From: an uncultured Bacilli bacterium
GTDB taxonomy: Bacteria > Bacillota_I > Bacilli_A > RF39 > UBA660
DNA length: 31,045 bases
Direction: 5' to 3'
Assembly (NCBI GenBank): GCA_947631285.1
Contig: CANRKS010000004.1
Span: 1 to 31,045, forward strand
Part shown: positions 1 to 9,119 of the stretch, one piece after another
How positions within the stretch are numbered: the stretch's first letter is position 1
Layout: every line of letters starts with the position of its first letter
Position numbers and translations under genes: made by a program
The notes under the pieces: generated by a model
What the model saw: the letters and a program-made list of their open reading frames with translations, nothing else
The model's database searches: none
What the model was told of the DNA's origin: nothing

Positions 1-25
1 ATCCTTAACCTGGCATGTTAAGGAT
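1..25 (-). terminator. Inverted repeat at the pilin stop codon, possible terminator
   Basis: Perfect 9-bp arms ATCCTTAAC (1-9) and GTTAAGGAT (17-25) flank a 7-nt loop. The TAA stop of the pilin-like gene is inside one arm. Other terminators in this window (26007-26041 and 27699-27724) also overlap stop codons, so this could be an intrinsic terminator. The T run that would prove it lies outside the window. A recombination site is an alternative reading. Confidence 0.4.
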
Positions 26-1753
26 TGTGGTTTCGACTACTCCTGAAGTTGGGTCTCCAGTTGTTGATGTGTCTCCTTTTTGCTCTTTCTCATTATCTAT
101 CCATTTAACTTCTAGACTTAGATTTGTTAGATTTTGTTCAGCATCTACTTCACTCGATTCATTACCAGTAATAGTCTCTTTAATAACTATTTCAACATCT
201 TCAATAGTATTATAGCCTTTTGGAGTTGTTGATTCTTTTAAATAATATGTACCATCTTCTAAGCCTTTTATAGAAATATGACCTTGATTATCTGTTTTCA
301 TTTCAGTGGCTTCATTTTCATTTTCTGTCCATTTTTCTATAACATAAGGATTACTGCTGTCAACACCACTGCTTTCTTTCATTACAGCGTAAACTTTTTT
401 TTCGTTTTCGCCATCTTTAATTTTTTTATAAAGTTTGAAGCCTACACCTTGCAATGGTTGCTTTTTCTTACCATCTTGTTTATTAATATTTAGTTGGTAA
501 GTATAAACTGTTACTTTTTCTTCTGGTGTATTACCATTTTTTCCTTCGTTACCACTATTTGGGTTATTTGAATATTCAAGGTAAACGGTATTGGTATTTC
601 CGTCTTTACCAACTACAGCATCCTTATTTAAAGATGCATAGTATTTCACAATAATTTTAGATTCTTTACTATCTTCTTCAGTATTTCCTTTAGCAAATTC
701 TTCGTCACTAATAACCTTTTTCAAATCTTCAATTGTAACAGTTAAAGTTGTTTGACCATCAGAATTTTCATTATGCTTTACTTCACTAGTGTAACAAGCA
801 TTTTTATCTTGATTATTTGCAGTATCACATTTGCTTACTTCACTTTTTTGACCATCTACTACTTTATAAACTTTTATACTATCTTCTTTTAAAGTTAATC
901 CTTTAGATAAAGTATCATGAAAGATGTATTTATATTTTTTGTAATCTTTATAATTAGTTGGAAGTGTGCCTGTTAAGGTAAATTCTAAAGCTTCGCCAGT
1001 TTCTGCGCTTAAAGCTTTTTGATCTTTTAAACTATCATTATTATGGTTTGAATCTGCTTCATCTTTTCCTTTATCAGTACTAGCGACTTGTTTATCAACA
1101 GTAGGAACTTCACCTTTTACTTTTACTTCAACACTCTTAGCCACTTTTAAAATATATCTAGTATAAAATTCATTCTTCGCACTTAAATTTTCAGTTACAT
1201 CTTTGATTAAGTAGTAACCATCAGCTGGTACATCCAAAGCATAAGAACTTGTTTCTTCTTTATAAGTAGACGATACGGTCGATGTTCCATCAGCTTCTGT
1301 TTTTAAATGACTACTAACTAATTCAGCAAAGATACGAACCATATCAGAATCATTTTCATATAAAGCTAATATTTCGGCGACATCACGAGCTGTGGAACAA
1401 GAGCTAAATACTTCTTTAACTTGTTTTGTTGTTCCTGATGATGTACCATCTTCTTTAATTTCAGTAACTGTCTCTGTAGATGCTTTTAAAGCGTTTAATA
1501 AATTATTTGCATCAACAGAATCGCCCCACTTAATATTACTCAAAACATCTTTATCATTTTCAGTATGAAGATCACCTTTAAAGATTTGGTAAGCTTTAAA
1601 AGTATGATCTTTACCAGCACCTTTAATTGTAATAGTACGAGTAGTTTCACTTCTTGCCTCTTCGGCTGATGTTATAGTTATTTTAGGTATAAATAAAATA
1701 CCTAATAATATGATAAATAAAAATATTTTTAATTTGTTATTTTTCATAATCAT
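5..1753 (-). CDS. Pilin-like isopeptide protein lacking a sorting signal
   Basis: This 582-residue secreted protein resembles backbone pilins of Gram-positive sortase-assembled pili. Residues 7-30 form a signal peptide. A fimbrial D2-type isopeptide domain spans about 215-400: it starts at PTVDKQV (K221 is the likely bond lysine), contains EFTLTGTLP and DTLSKGLTL, and ends at LEYSNNPNS. A SpaA/CnaB-like domain spans about 417-550, with NKQDGKKKQPLQGVGFKLY and GLEDGTYYLKES (E507 is the likely catalytic Glu). The VYPKN pilin motif that supplies the polymerising lysine is not visible near 200-215. The chain ends at VVETTILNMPG, exactly where related pilins continue into an LPxTG signal, so anchor and membrane helix are missing. 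The start overlaps the stop of the upstream VWA gene (ATGA), implying translational coupling. Met3 (1747) is an equally possible start, and no strong ribosome site is seen. Family is clear; role as polymerising pilin is uncertain. Confidence 0.85.
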   Translation of the reverse strand: MIMKNNKLKIFLFIILLGILFIPKITITSAEEARSETTRTITIKGAGKDHTFKAYQIFKGDLHTENDKDVLSNIKWGDSVDANNLLNALKASTETVTEIKEDGTSSGTTKQVKEVFSSCSTARDVAEILALYENDSDMVRIFAELVSSHLKTEADGTSTVSSTYKEETSSYALDVPADGYYLIKDVTENLSAKNEFYTRYILKVAKSVEVKVKGEVPTVDKQVASTDKGKDEADSNHNNDSLKDQKALSAETGEALEFTLTGTLPTNYKDYKKYKYIFHDTLSKGLTLKEDSIKVYKVVDGQKSEVSKCDTANNQDKNACYTSEVKHNENSDGQTTLTVTIEDLKKVISDEEFAKGNTEEDSKESKIIVKYYASLNKDAVVGKDGNTNTVYLEYSNNPNSGNEGKNGNTPEEKVTVYTYQLNINKQDGKKKQPLQGVGFKLYKKIKDGENEKKVYAVMKESSGVDSSNPYVIEKWTENENEATEMKTDNQGHISIKGLEDGTYYLKESTTPKGYNTIEDVEIVIKETITGNESSEVDAEQNLTNLSLEVKWIDNEKEQKGDTSTTGDPTSGVVETTILNMPG

Positions 1754-4700
1754 ACTTCTTTCTTTTTATGATATTTTTTTATTATTAATGTAATGGATTC
1801 GATTATAAATAACGAACCAAATATTATTATAATGGCAATTCCTTTACCTCCTGTATCTGGTATTGCCAATTCATCTAATCTATATGTTAATAAACCATTG
1901 TTGCCTAAATATGCATTTAGGATTGCATCTGATCCTATAGTACTTGGATCATCTGCTATTATAGGAAGATAATAACTCTTAGATGTATTAGTTATATTGT
2001 TTTCTTTTTTTAATATACTTTGGTGTAAGTCTCCTATTCTTAAACCACCTATCTTAGTTGCTAATACCCAATTACCTTTTGATTCTATATCTTTAGGTAT
2101 TTCTTCTTCAAAACCATATGTTTTTGAATTTTTACCAGATTCATCAATCCAACTCAAGAAGTCACCTTTTGGTAATTTAGTACCTTCATGTTCAACAATT
2201 CCAGATCCAAATTCTGAGCCTTTTCTTGCTACAACATATTGGACTTCTTTACCGGTGCCATTACTAGCTGGCATAAAATAATCTATAGCGAAATAGTAGA
2301 ATGCATCGGAACTAGGGTTTGTTCCATACTTTACTACATCTTCCTCTAATACTATTATATCACCTTTTTTTAATTCTTGATTATTAAATGCATTTTTTAT
2401 TGCAGTTTGTGCGGTTGAATTTGGCTGATTGTTTTCAGTTTGGCCTTTATATACACCATCGAAGTTAGCTCCGTCAAAATTTAGAGGGTCACTTACTTCT
2501 TTAACTTGGCCATTATCACCAATGATATAGGCGTGACTATATAATTTTAAATTCTTTTGGAAAATATAATATCTATTGTTTATACTTGGTGATAATGTAA
2601 GGAATGCATCACCTTTTGTTCTAGCGTCATCTTGAATATCGGCAATGTATCCATCATAAGTAGATTCACTGTAATAATTAGAAAAGAAATTTAAATAGTC
2701 GTCCTCGGATATATGCTTTTTTAAATATTCTTTATCTATCTTATCTAAGTCGATATCTTTACCATCATTCATTTTAATACTATCTACTAAGCCTACTTCA
2801 TAGAATAATCTTAATGGAGTTGATAATTTTTTATCTTCCAAATTGGTTTTATAAGATTCAACATTCTCGTTATTTCTATCCATTTGGATTGTTACTGTTT
2901 GTAGTGGTAAAGCTGTAGTTGGAAGATTAAAGTATAAGTTTTGTTTACCATTTTCATCTATATCAATTATTATTTTTATATCTTTTAACTTATAGTAAAC
3001 TTGATTAATGTCACCATAACTTTTATTAGCTTGGACTTTTTCAAGTTCTGTATCAGTTTCAGCAATACGATAAATAATTATTTTTTTATTCTTATTATTT
3101 ATTGCATTATCATCTGTAATATAGTCTTTTACATCTTCATCACTTAAATAGTATGTATCGCCATTGCTCCAGCTGCCGGTTTCTTTTTTAGTGCCATTAG
3201 AATCATACCAACCAGATACAAATTTATTATTGCTATTCAAATGCTTCTGATTAAAAGTTGAATCATAAATGGCAGCTTTTTCAATGCCATACATTGTTCC
3301 AAATAACAATAATGACATATCATAAGTTTTATTTCCTTCTAGTGTAATACTATCATTTTTTATTTCCATATATTCACCAATAGGATCAGTATATGTTAAT
3401 GAATCATTGCTACCATATTCATTTGTTCCACCTACTGGTGTGAAAGCATCTCCATTTATATTTGTAATTATATTTTTAAATGTTTCTTCCAAATTAGTAG
3501 CACTAATATCAAAGAAATCATCATTATAATTAATATTATTAATTACATCTTGATTCGTTACTTCAGCATTTTCTGCATCTTTTAACCTATTAAACTTGAT
3601 TGTTCTGTTATTTCCATTTTTGCAATTATAAGGACTATTATTATTTCTTCCTTCATTATCACAAAATTCAATAGTGATATCATTCTCTTTCCATTTAAGA
3701 AATGATTGATAAGCACTAGTTATATCCTTATTGAATTCTTTTGTTTTGTTATTATTAGTTATATTGAATGACGAGTCGCCTTGAGCATTAAAATATTTTA
3801 TCGGATTTAATGTTGCGTAGACTCTAGGTGGTTGCCAATTATATTCTGGAGTATCAATACTAATTGTGTGAATTTTCATATTAGCTTTTTCATTATCTTT
3901 TAATATATTAGCTTGTTGTAATAATTTTGTATATTTATTTTGCACTTTGGATTTCATATACGATGCAGTAAGAAGTATATCTAAAATTACAGCATCGCCA
4001 CCATTGGAATCTACGTCCATTTCCGAACGATATTTTTCGTGATTTCCAGTATAATTATCATTATCTTCTAGTTTAATCTTTGGTAAATTATACCATTCAT
4101 CTCCGGTATTTGGCTCAGTATCTTTAGATTTTAATGCATAGTTAGAACCACCATCAGTCATAACGAAAGCAACAGGAATTCTTGGCACTGTTACCTCGTT
4201 AGTACCACTTTTGTATTTATAAGTAACATCATCAGTATCTACTAAGTTATTATATAATTCCTCAAAACCAACATAAATTCCTGCTTGCATATCTGTTTGA
4301 TAGCCGATATAAATTGTTTCATTAGGTGCATTAGAAAGTTTTTCTTTTGATTTATTTGCTGGATAGTTATTTCTTACACTCTTTGTATATGTTTCATAAG
4401 TGCTGTTATTTTTTTCATTGGCTTTTTGAGCATTGGCTGTAACTGTGTATGCTCCTGATCCTGTTTCTTTTGGTGTAGCATTTTCGTAATCTGTTAAATC
4501 AGACACAGTTAAATAATCATTATTTCCATTAGCTTTTTTATAATGAGCTAATGGCATTAAAACTTCAGCAGTGCCACCATAAGCAATAACTGCAACACGA
4601 TTTGTTTCATTTAATTCCATTAAAGTATTAATTGCGTTATTCATTGAATCTAATACTTTTTTCATTCGAGAATGCTCTAAATGTTCTTTAGCACTATTAT

Positions 4701-5166
4701 CTTTGCTGTGTGTATGTCCGTTTTCTGATGCATGAAGATCTATGGCCATACTTCCTGACATATCAAGTAAAAATATTGCATCTATGGGTGTATTGCTATA
4801 GCTATTAATTCTTTGGCTACTTCCTAAAACTGAGAATACATGTAAAAAATCACTGTTATTAGTTATAGTTCCTTTATATCCGTCTGTGTCATTATCTAAA
4901 GTAATGCTTTCTCTAAAAACCGATTTATCTGACCAGATACGACCTGCGTATCTAGAACCATTTGTTTCATTTATTAAACGGTTAATATAATCATCGGTTG
5001 TATCTGGATCAACTCCGTATTTACTATTTCTTAAATTACTACTAGCTGCCAAGATTGTTGGAGAAAATAGAAAAATTACTTGCGAAATACACAATATCAA
5101 ACATATTGCATCACAAAAAATTTTAATAAAAGTTTTTCGCTTTTTATTAACTATTTTCTTCATCAT
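1750..5166 (-). CDS. VWA surface protein 1 (IPDTGG anchor), likely pilus tip/adhesin
   Basis: 1138 residues. Signal peptide at about 18-40. A conserved head follows, with DTTDDY and SRYAGRIWSDKSVF at about 56-84. The VWA domain carries a complete metal site: DMSGSM (135-140), T291 in TDMQAG, and TD at 337-338 in MTDGGSNYA. A pair of cysteines lies in IEFCDNEGRNNNSPYNCK. The C-terminal module contains YDGYIADIQDDARTKGD and ATKIGGLRIGDLHQ. The anchor is IPDTGG (1102-1107), a membrane helix, and a short basic tail KKYHKKKEV. It is the only one of six paralogues with Asp-Thr-Gly-Gly and the only one with a linked pilin gene, which overlaps its stop. Its promoter has the shortest G tract (8). The adhesin role is inferred from VWA pilus-tip proteins. 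The first of two adjacent ATGs is chosen, 9 nt after AGGAG. Confidence 0.88.
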   Translation of the reverse strand: MMKKIVNKKRKTFIKIFCDAICLILCISQVIFLFSPTILAASSNLRNSKYGVDPDTTDDYINRLINETNGSRYAGRIWSDKSVFRESITLDNDTDGYKGTITNNSDFLHVFSVLGSSQRINSYSNTPIDAIFLLDMSGSMAIDLHASENGHTHSKDNSAKEHLEHSRMKKVLDSMNNAINTLMELNETNRVAVIAYGGTAEVLMPLAHYKKANGNNDYLTVSDLTDYENATPKETGSGAYTVTANAQKANEKNNSTYETYTKSVRNNYPANKSKEKLSNAPNETIYIGYQTDMQAGIYVGFEELYNNLVDTDDVTYKYKSGTNEVTVPRIPVAFVMTDGGSNYALKSKDTEPNTGDEWYNLPKIKLEDNDNYTGNHEKYRSEMDVDSNGGDAVILDILLTASYMKSKVQNKYTKLLQQANILKDNEKANMKIHTISIDTPEYNWQPPRVYATLNPIKYFNAQGDSSFNITNNNKTKEFNKDITSAYQSFLKWKENDITIEFCDNEGRNNNSPYNCKNGNNRTIKFNRLKDAENAEVTNQDVINNINYNDDFFDISATNLEETFKNIITNINGDAFTPVGGTNEYGSNDSLTYTDPIGEYMEIKNDSITLEGNKTYDMSLLLFGTMYGIEKAAIYDSTFNQKHLNSNNKFVSGWYDSNGTKKETGSWSNGDTYYLSDEDVKDYITDDNAINNKNKKIIIYRIAETDTELEKVQANKSYGDINQVYYKLKDIKIIIDIDENGKQNLYFNLPTTALPLQTVTIQMDRNNENVESYKTNLEDKKLSTPLRLFYEVGLVDSIKMNDGKDIDLDKIDKEYLKKHISEDDYLNFFSNYYSESTYDGYIADIQDDARTKGDAFLTLSPSINNRYYIFQKNLKLYSHAYIIGDNGQVKEVSDPLNFDGANFDGVYKGQTENNQPNSTAQTAIKNAFNNQELKKGDIIVLEEDVVKYGTNPSSDAFYYFAIDYFMPASNGTGKEVQYVVARKGSEFGSGIVEHEGTKLPKGDFLSWIDESGKNSKTYGFEEEIPKDIESKGNWVLATKIGGLRIGDLHQSILKKENNITNTSKSYYLPIIADDPSTIGSDAILNAYLGNNGLLTYRLDELAIPDTGGKGIAIIIIFGSLFIIESITLIIKKYHKKKEV

Positions 5167-5197
5167 ACCGGGGCACTCCTATTTTTTATATATAAAA

Positions 5198-5227
5198 ATT
5201 ATACCCCCCCCGGTCAACATCTGTCAA
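5198..5227 (-). promoter_or_regulatory. Promoter of VWA gene 1 with G8 spacer tract (18 bp)
   Basis: -35 TTGACA at 5222-5227 and -10 TATAAT at 5198-5203. The spacer is GATGTTGACC plus eight G (5204-5211), 18 bp in all. This is the closest of the six copies to the 17-bp optimum, so it is predicted to be the most active. The leader runs about 30 nt to an AGGAG ribosome site and the motif TGCCCCGGT just before ATG. Confidence 0.8.
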
Positions 5228-5292
5228 CTGTTAATAACTTCTATAATTGGGGTTAGTGCGAAGAAATGTCTCTTTAATTATTGTTTTTTCAT

Positions 5293-8200
5293 CTAACTTG
5301 TATCGTCTTTCATAAAACCTCTCTTTCTTTTTTTATATAATAAACTTGAAATTATAATCAAGGTTATTCCTATTATTGTAGTGGCAATCATGCCAATGCT
5401 TCCAGCATCTGGTATTGCCCACTTCTCTATTTTATATGTTAATAATCCATTATTACCTAAGTATGCATCAAGAATAGCGTCTGATCCTATCGTACTTGGA
5501 TCATCTGCTATTATTGGCAAGTAATAACTCTTTGAAGTACCTGTTTTATTTTCTTTTTTTCTTAAGATACTTTGATGCAAATCTCCTATTCTAAGTCCGC
5601 CGATTTTAGTAGCTAGTACCCAATTACTAGAAGATTCTATATCTTCTGGTATATTATCTTCAAAATTATATGTTTTTTGGTTTTGGCCAGTTACATCTAT
5701 CCAAGATAAGAAGTCACCTTTTGGTAATTTAGCTCCTGGATTCTCAGCAATTCCGGAACCGAATTCTGAACCTTTTCTGGCTACAACATATTGAACTTGT
5801 TTACCTTTACCATCTTCGGTTGGCATGAAATAATCAATTGCGAAATAATAGAAAGCATCAGAACTAGGTTCTGTTCCATACGAAACAGTATCACCACTTA
5901 GGAATATAATATCTCCTTCATTTAGTTCATTTCTTTCAAATACTTCTTGTATTGATTTTAAGCCTTCATCGTTTGGTTTGTTGCCTTCCGTTTTTCCATC
6001 ATATACGCCATCAAAGTCAGCTCCTTCGAAATTTAAAGGATTGTGTTCTTCTTCGACTTGACCATCCTTACCAATAATATAAGCATGTTGGTATAATTTT
6101 AAGTTTTTCTGGAAAACATAGTATCTATTATCCATACTAGGTGAAATACTTAGGACAGCATCACCTTTTGTTCTAGCATCATCTTGTGTATCAGCTGTAT
6201 AGCCATCATAAGTGGTTTCACTATAATAATTAGAAAAGAAACTTAAATAGTCGTCCTCGGATGTATACTTCTTTAAATATTCTTTATCTATCTTATCTAA
6301 GTCGATATCTTTACCATCATTCATCTTTATGGCATCAGCAACTCCAACGTTATAGAATAACCTTAATGGCGTTGATGCTTCTTTATTATCTAAATTCGTA
6401 GAATATTTCAATCCTGAATCAGTTTCATCAGCTTGAATCGTTACTGTTTGCAGTGGTAAAGCTGAAGCTGGAATATTAACAAATAGTTTTTCATCACCAT
6501 TTTCAGCTTGTTCAACTAATATTTGAATGTCATTTAATTTATAGTAAATTTGAGCTGATTCGCTGTAACTTTCATTTAGTTTTCTTTTTATACCCTCAGT
6601 ATCTGCATCAACAAAGCGATAAATAAAATATTTTTTATCAATGTCACTTATGGCATTATCATCATTGACAAAATATTTTATTTCTTCTTCATTTAAATAA
6701 TAAGCATCACCATTATCCCAATTGCCTTTATCTTTCTTCTGTCCTTTAGAATCATACCATCCAGCTTCAAATTTACCATTAGTTAAATGGTTTTTATTAA
6801 AGCTATAATCATAAACGGCTTTTTTCTCAATACCATACATTTCCCCAAATAAGAGCATTGCCATATCGTAAGTTTCATTTCCAATTGTTATAGCATCATC
6901 TTTGACTTCCATGTATTTTCCGATTGGATCCATATATGTCAAGGAATCATTTCCACCATATTCATTTATTCCACCTACTGGAACGAAAGCTACTTCACTT
7001 ATTTTGGATACAAATGAGTGAAAAGTATCTGTTAAATTAGCAGTACCAATATCAAAGAAATCATCATTATAATAAATATTATCGATAACATCTTGATTAG
7101 TTACTTCTTCTGTTTCTTCATTTAGTTTATTGAATTTAACTTTTATAGCTTTTTTATCACTATCTTTATATTCAATTTCTATTCCAGTCTCTGATTGCAC
7201 CCATTTTTCAAAATATTTATAAGAAGTTATAACATCTTCTTTTTGAGCCCAGGTGTTTGGATCGATATTATCGACCGGCAAAAGAGTGTCATTAAAGAAA
7301 TCTTTAGGATCCAAGGCTGCATATATACGTGGTATTTGCCAAGTAGTAGTTGGAGTATCAACAGTTATTGATTGAATATAAAATTTAGCTTTTTCGTTTC
7401 CTTGTAATAAGTTTTCTTCCTTTAATAATTCTGTATATTTATTTTGAACTTTGGCCTTCATATATGCAGTTGTTAGTAAGATATCTAAAATAGGTACTTC
7501 TCCACCATCAACATCATTGTTTTTATCAGTTTCTGCACGGTATTTTTGATAATTTCCTTCATAAGCTGTAATACTATCTAGAATAGGAACACTATGCCAT
7601 TCATCACCTGTGGTCTCGAGATTATCAGCATTTTTCAAAGCATAATTAGAACCACCATCAGTCATAACAAAGGCTGCTGGTATTCGTGGTATAGTGGTCT
7701 CTTTATTTTGCAATTTTGAATGATATGTATATGTTACATCGTCTGATGTTTTCAAGTTTTTATAAAGTTCTTCAAATCCTAAATAAATACCAGCTTGAAG
7801 ATTTGTATGATAACCTATAATTTTGGTATCTTCAAAGCCATCTTTGGCATAATCATTTCTTATTTTATTATTAACAATTTCATTTTCATTATTATCAGTT
7901 TTTGTTGCATGTCCTATTACATTATAAGATGCGCTATTAAGATTATTTTTTTCTAGTGTGTTTTTACTATAATTGGTAAAACCTTCTACACTAATATAAT
8001 TCTGATCACCTGTTTTTTCATAATGACCAAGTGGTAGAATTACGGCAGCTGAGCCACCATAACCAACAACTGTAACGCGATTGGTTTCGTTTAGTTCCAT
8101 TAGTGTATCAATTGTATTATTAATTGCTTCAACAACTTTATAAATACGTGAGTGTGAAATACGTTCATCCATATCTTTATGGCCCTTATAGTGAGTAAAA

Positions 8201-8976
8201 TATGCTCCGTCGGAAATGTTTGTAACAGTATTACTACTAAGAGTAAGACCAGTAGTTGAACTTCCTGTTAGCAAATCACCTTTTTCAATTTTTTTCCATT
8301 CTTCAGTTGGATTCTTAATAGCTATAATCATTTCACCAGCAACTGTAGGTTTGGTAATTGAAGTATTTTCATTAACTCTTTTAATTTCCTCAACTTCAAA
8401 ATTATACGCAGTTGATGAATACTTTATTTTGAACATTTCCCAATTTGAAGGAAGTTCTTCGTTAAACGCATTAGTTACTACAACTGTATTACTTTCATTA
8501 CTAAAATCATTAAGAGCGGTAACTTTTATTTTACCTGTTTCTTCAATATCAATCGCCATACTACCTGACATATCAATAAGAAAGACAGCGTCTATTGGTG
8601 CATTAATGTCTTCGTTTATTTTTTGACTACTTCCTAAAACTGAGAATACATGCAAAAAATCGCTATTATTAGTTACAGTTCCATTGTAACCATCTGTGTC
8701 ATTATCTAAAGTAATGCCCTCTCTAAATACTGACTTATCTGACCAGATACGTCCGGCGTATCTTGAACCATTTTTTTCATTAATCATATGCGTTATATAA
8801 TCATCGGTTGTGTCCGGATCTACCGCATATGTACTATTTCTTAAATCACTACTAGCTGCCAAGATTGTTGGAGAAAATAGAAAAATTACTTGCGAAATAC
8901 ACAATATCAAACATATTGCATTGCAAAAAAATTTAATAAAAATTTTACTTTTTTTATTAACTATTTTCTTCATCAT
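5293..8976 (-). CDS. VWA surface protein 2, with large insert beside the metal site
   Basis: 1227 residues. Its first 120 residues and its C-terminal third match protein 1 closely. The VWA metal site is DMSGSM (135-140), T in HTNLQAGIYLGF, and MTDGGSNYA. Straight after DMSGSM there is an insertion of roughly 100 residues relative to protein 1 (from about AIDIEETGK to GHKDMDERI) before the first VWA helix resumes at SRIYKVVEAINN. Inserted arms in this part of a VWA fold are known from pilus-tip adhesins such as RrgA, so it may form a binding surface. The tail reads IPDAGS (from 1188), then a helix and a longer basic tail KKRKRGFMKDDTS. Ala replaces the Thr that sortase would cleave after, so covalent anchoring is doubtful. 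No strong terminator separates it from gene 1's promoter. Confidence 0.87.
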   Translation of the reverse strand: MMKKIVNKKSKIFIKFFCNAICLILCISQVIFLFSPTILAASSDLRNSTYAVDPDTTDDYITHMINEKNGSRYAGRIWSDKSVFREGITLDNDTDGYNGTVTNNSDFLHVFSVLGSSQKINEDINAPIDAVFLIDMSGSMAIDIEETGKIKVTALNDFSNESNTVVVTNAFNEELPSNWEMFKIKYSSTAYNFEVEEIKRVNENTSITKPTVAGEMIIAIKNPTEEWKKIEKGDLLTGSSTTGLTLSSNTVTNISDGAYFTHYKGHKDMDERISHSRIYKVVEAINNTIDTLMELNETNRVTVVGYGGSAAVILPLGHYEKTGDQNYISVEGFTNYSKNTLEKNNLNSASYNVIGHATKTDNNENEIVNNKIRNDYAKDGFEDTKIIGYHTNLQAGIYLGFEELYKNLKTSDDVTYTYHSKLQNKETTIPRIPAAFVMTDGGSNYALKNADNLETTGDEWHSVPILDSITAYEGNYQKYRAETDKNNDVDGGEVPILDILLTTAYMKAKVQNKYTELLKEENLLQGNEKAKFYIQSITVDTPTTTWQIPRIYAALDPKDFFNDTLLPVDNIDPNTWAQKEDVITSYKYFEKWVQSETGIEIEYKDSDKKAIKVKFNKLNEETEEVTNQDVIDNIYYNDDFFDIGTANLTDTFHSFVSKISEVAFVPVGGINEYGGNDSLTYMDPIGKYMEVKDDAITIGNETYDMAMLLFGEMYGIEKKAVYDYSFNKNHLTNGKFEAGWYDSKGQKKDKGNWDNGDAYYLNEEEIKYFVNDDNAISDIDKKYFIYRFVDADTEGIKRKLNESYSESAQIYYKLNDIQILVEQAENGDEKLFVNIPASALPLQTVTIQADETDSGLKYSTNLDNKEASTPLRLFYNVGVADAIKMNDGKDIDLDKIDKEYLKKYTSEDDYLSFFSNYYSETTYDGYTADTQDDARTKGDAVLSISPSMDNRYYVFQKNLKLYQHAYIIGKDGQVEEEHNPLNFEGADFDGVYDGKTEGNKPNDEGLKSIQEVFERNELNEGDIIFLSGDTVSYGTEPSSDAFYYFAIDYFMPTEDGKGKQVQYVVARKGSEFGSGIAENPGAKLPKGDFLSWIDVTGQNQKTYNFEDNIPEDIESSSNWVLATKIGGLRIGDLHQSILRKKENKTGTSKSYYLPIIADDPSTIGSDAILDAYLGNNGLLTYKIEKWAIPDAGSIGMIATTIIGITLIIISSLLYKKRKRGFMKDDTS

Positions 8977-9010
8977 ACCGGGGCACTCCTATTTTTATTT
9001 ATATATAAAA

Positions 9011-9041
9011 ATTATACCCCCCCCCGGTCAACTTCTGTCAA
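9011..9041 (-). promoter_or_regulatory. Promoter of VWA gene 2 with G9 spacer tract (19 bp)
   Basis: -35 TTGACA at 9036-9041, spacer GAAGTTGACC plus nine G (9017-9025), -10 TATAAT at 9011-9016. The 19-bp spacer is longer than optimal and predicts weak expression. Loss of one or two G would bring it to 18 or 17 bp. Confidence 0.8.
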
Positions 9042-9089
9042 CTGTTAATAACTTCTATAATTGGGGTTAGTGCGATGAATTTATTTTTT

Positions 9090-9106
9090 TTGAAAATGGG
9101 TTTCAA
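9090..9106. repeat. Inverted repeat in the spacer downstream of VWA gene 3
   Basis: TTGAAA and TTTCAA arms flank a short loop, just after the stop of VWA gene 3. Better-conserved copies lie at 16611-16627 and 20529-20545. On the transcribed strand it is followed by A residues rather than T, so it is not a convincing terminator. Function unknown. Confidence 0.5.
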
Positions 9107-9119
9107 TACTTAATTTATA

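Noticed and set aside
5040..5120. Lipobox in the VWA signal peptides (Cys residues in CLILC)
   Set aside because: The Cys residues sit within the hydrophobic core, lack the small residue at -1, and a standard cleavage region TILAAS follows.
5212..5227. TTGACC next to the G tract as the working -35
   Set aside because: It would leave a spacer of only 8-10 bp; TTGACA 10 bp further gives 18-20 bp and matches the consensus better.
8810..9070. Plus-strand reading frame across the gene 2 start and promoter
   Set aside because: It runs antisense through the signal peptide and G tract, has no ribosome site or recognisable protein features.
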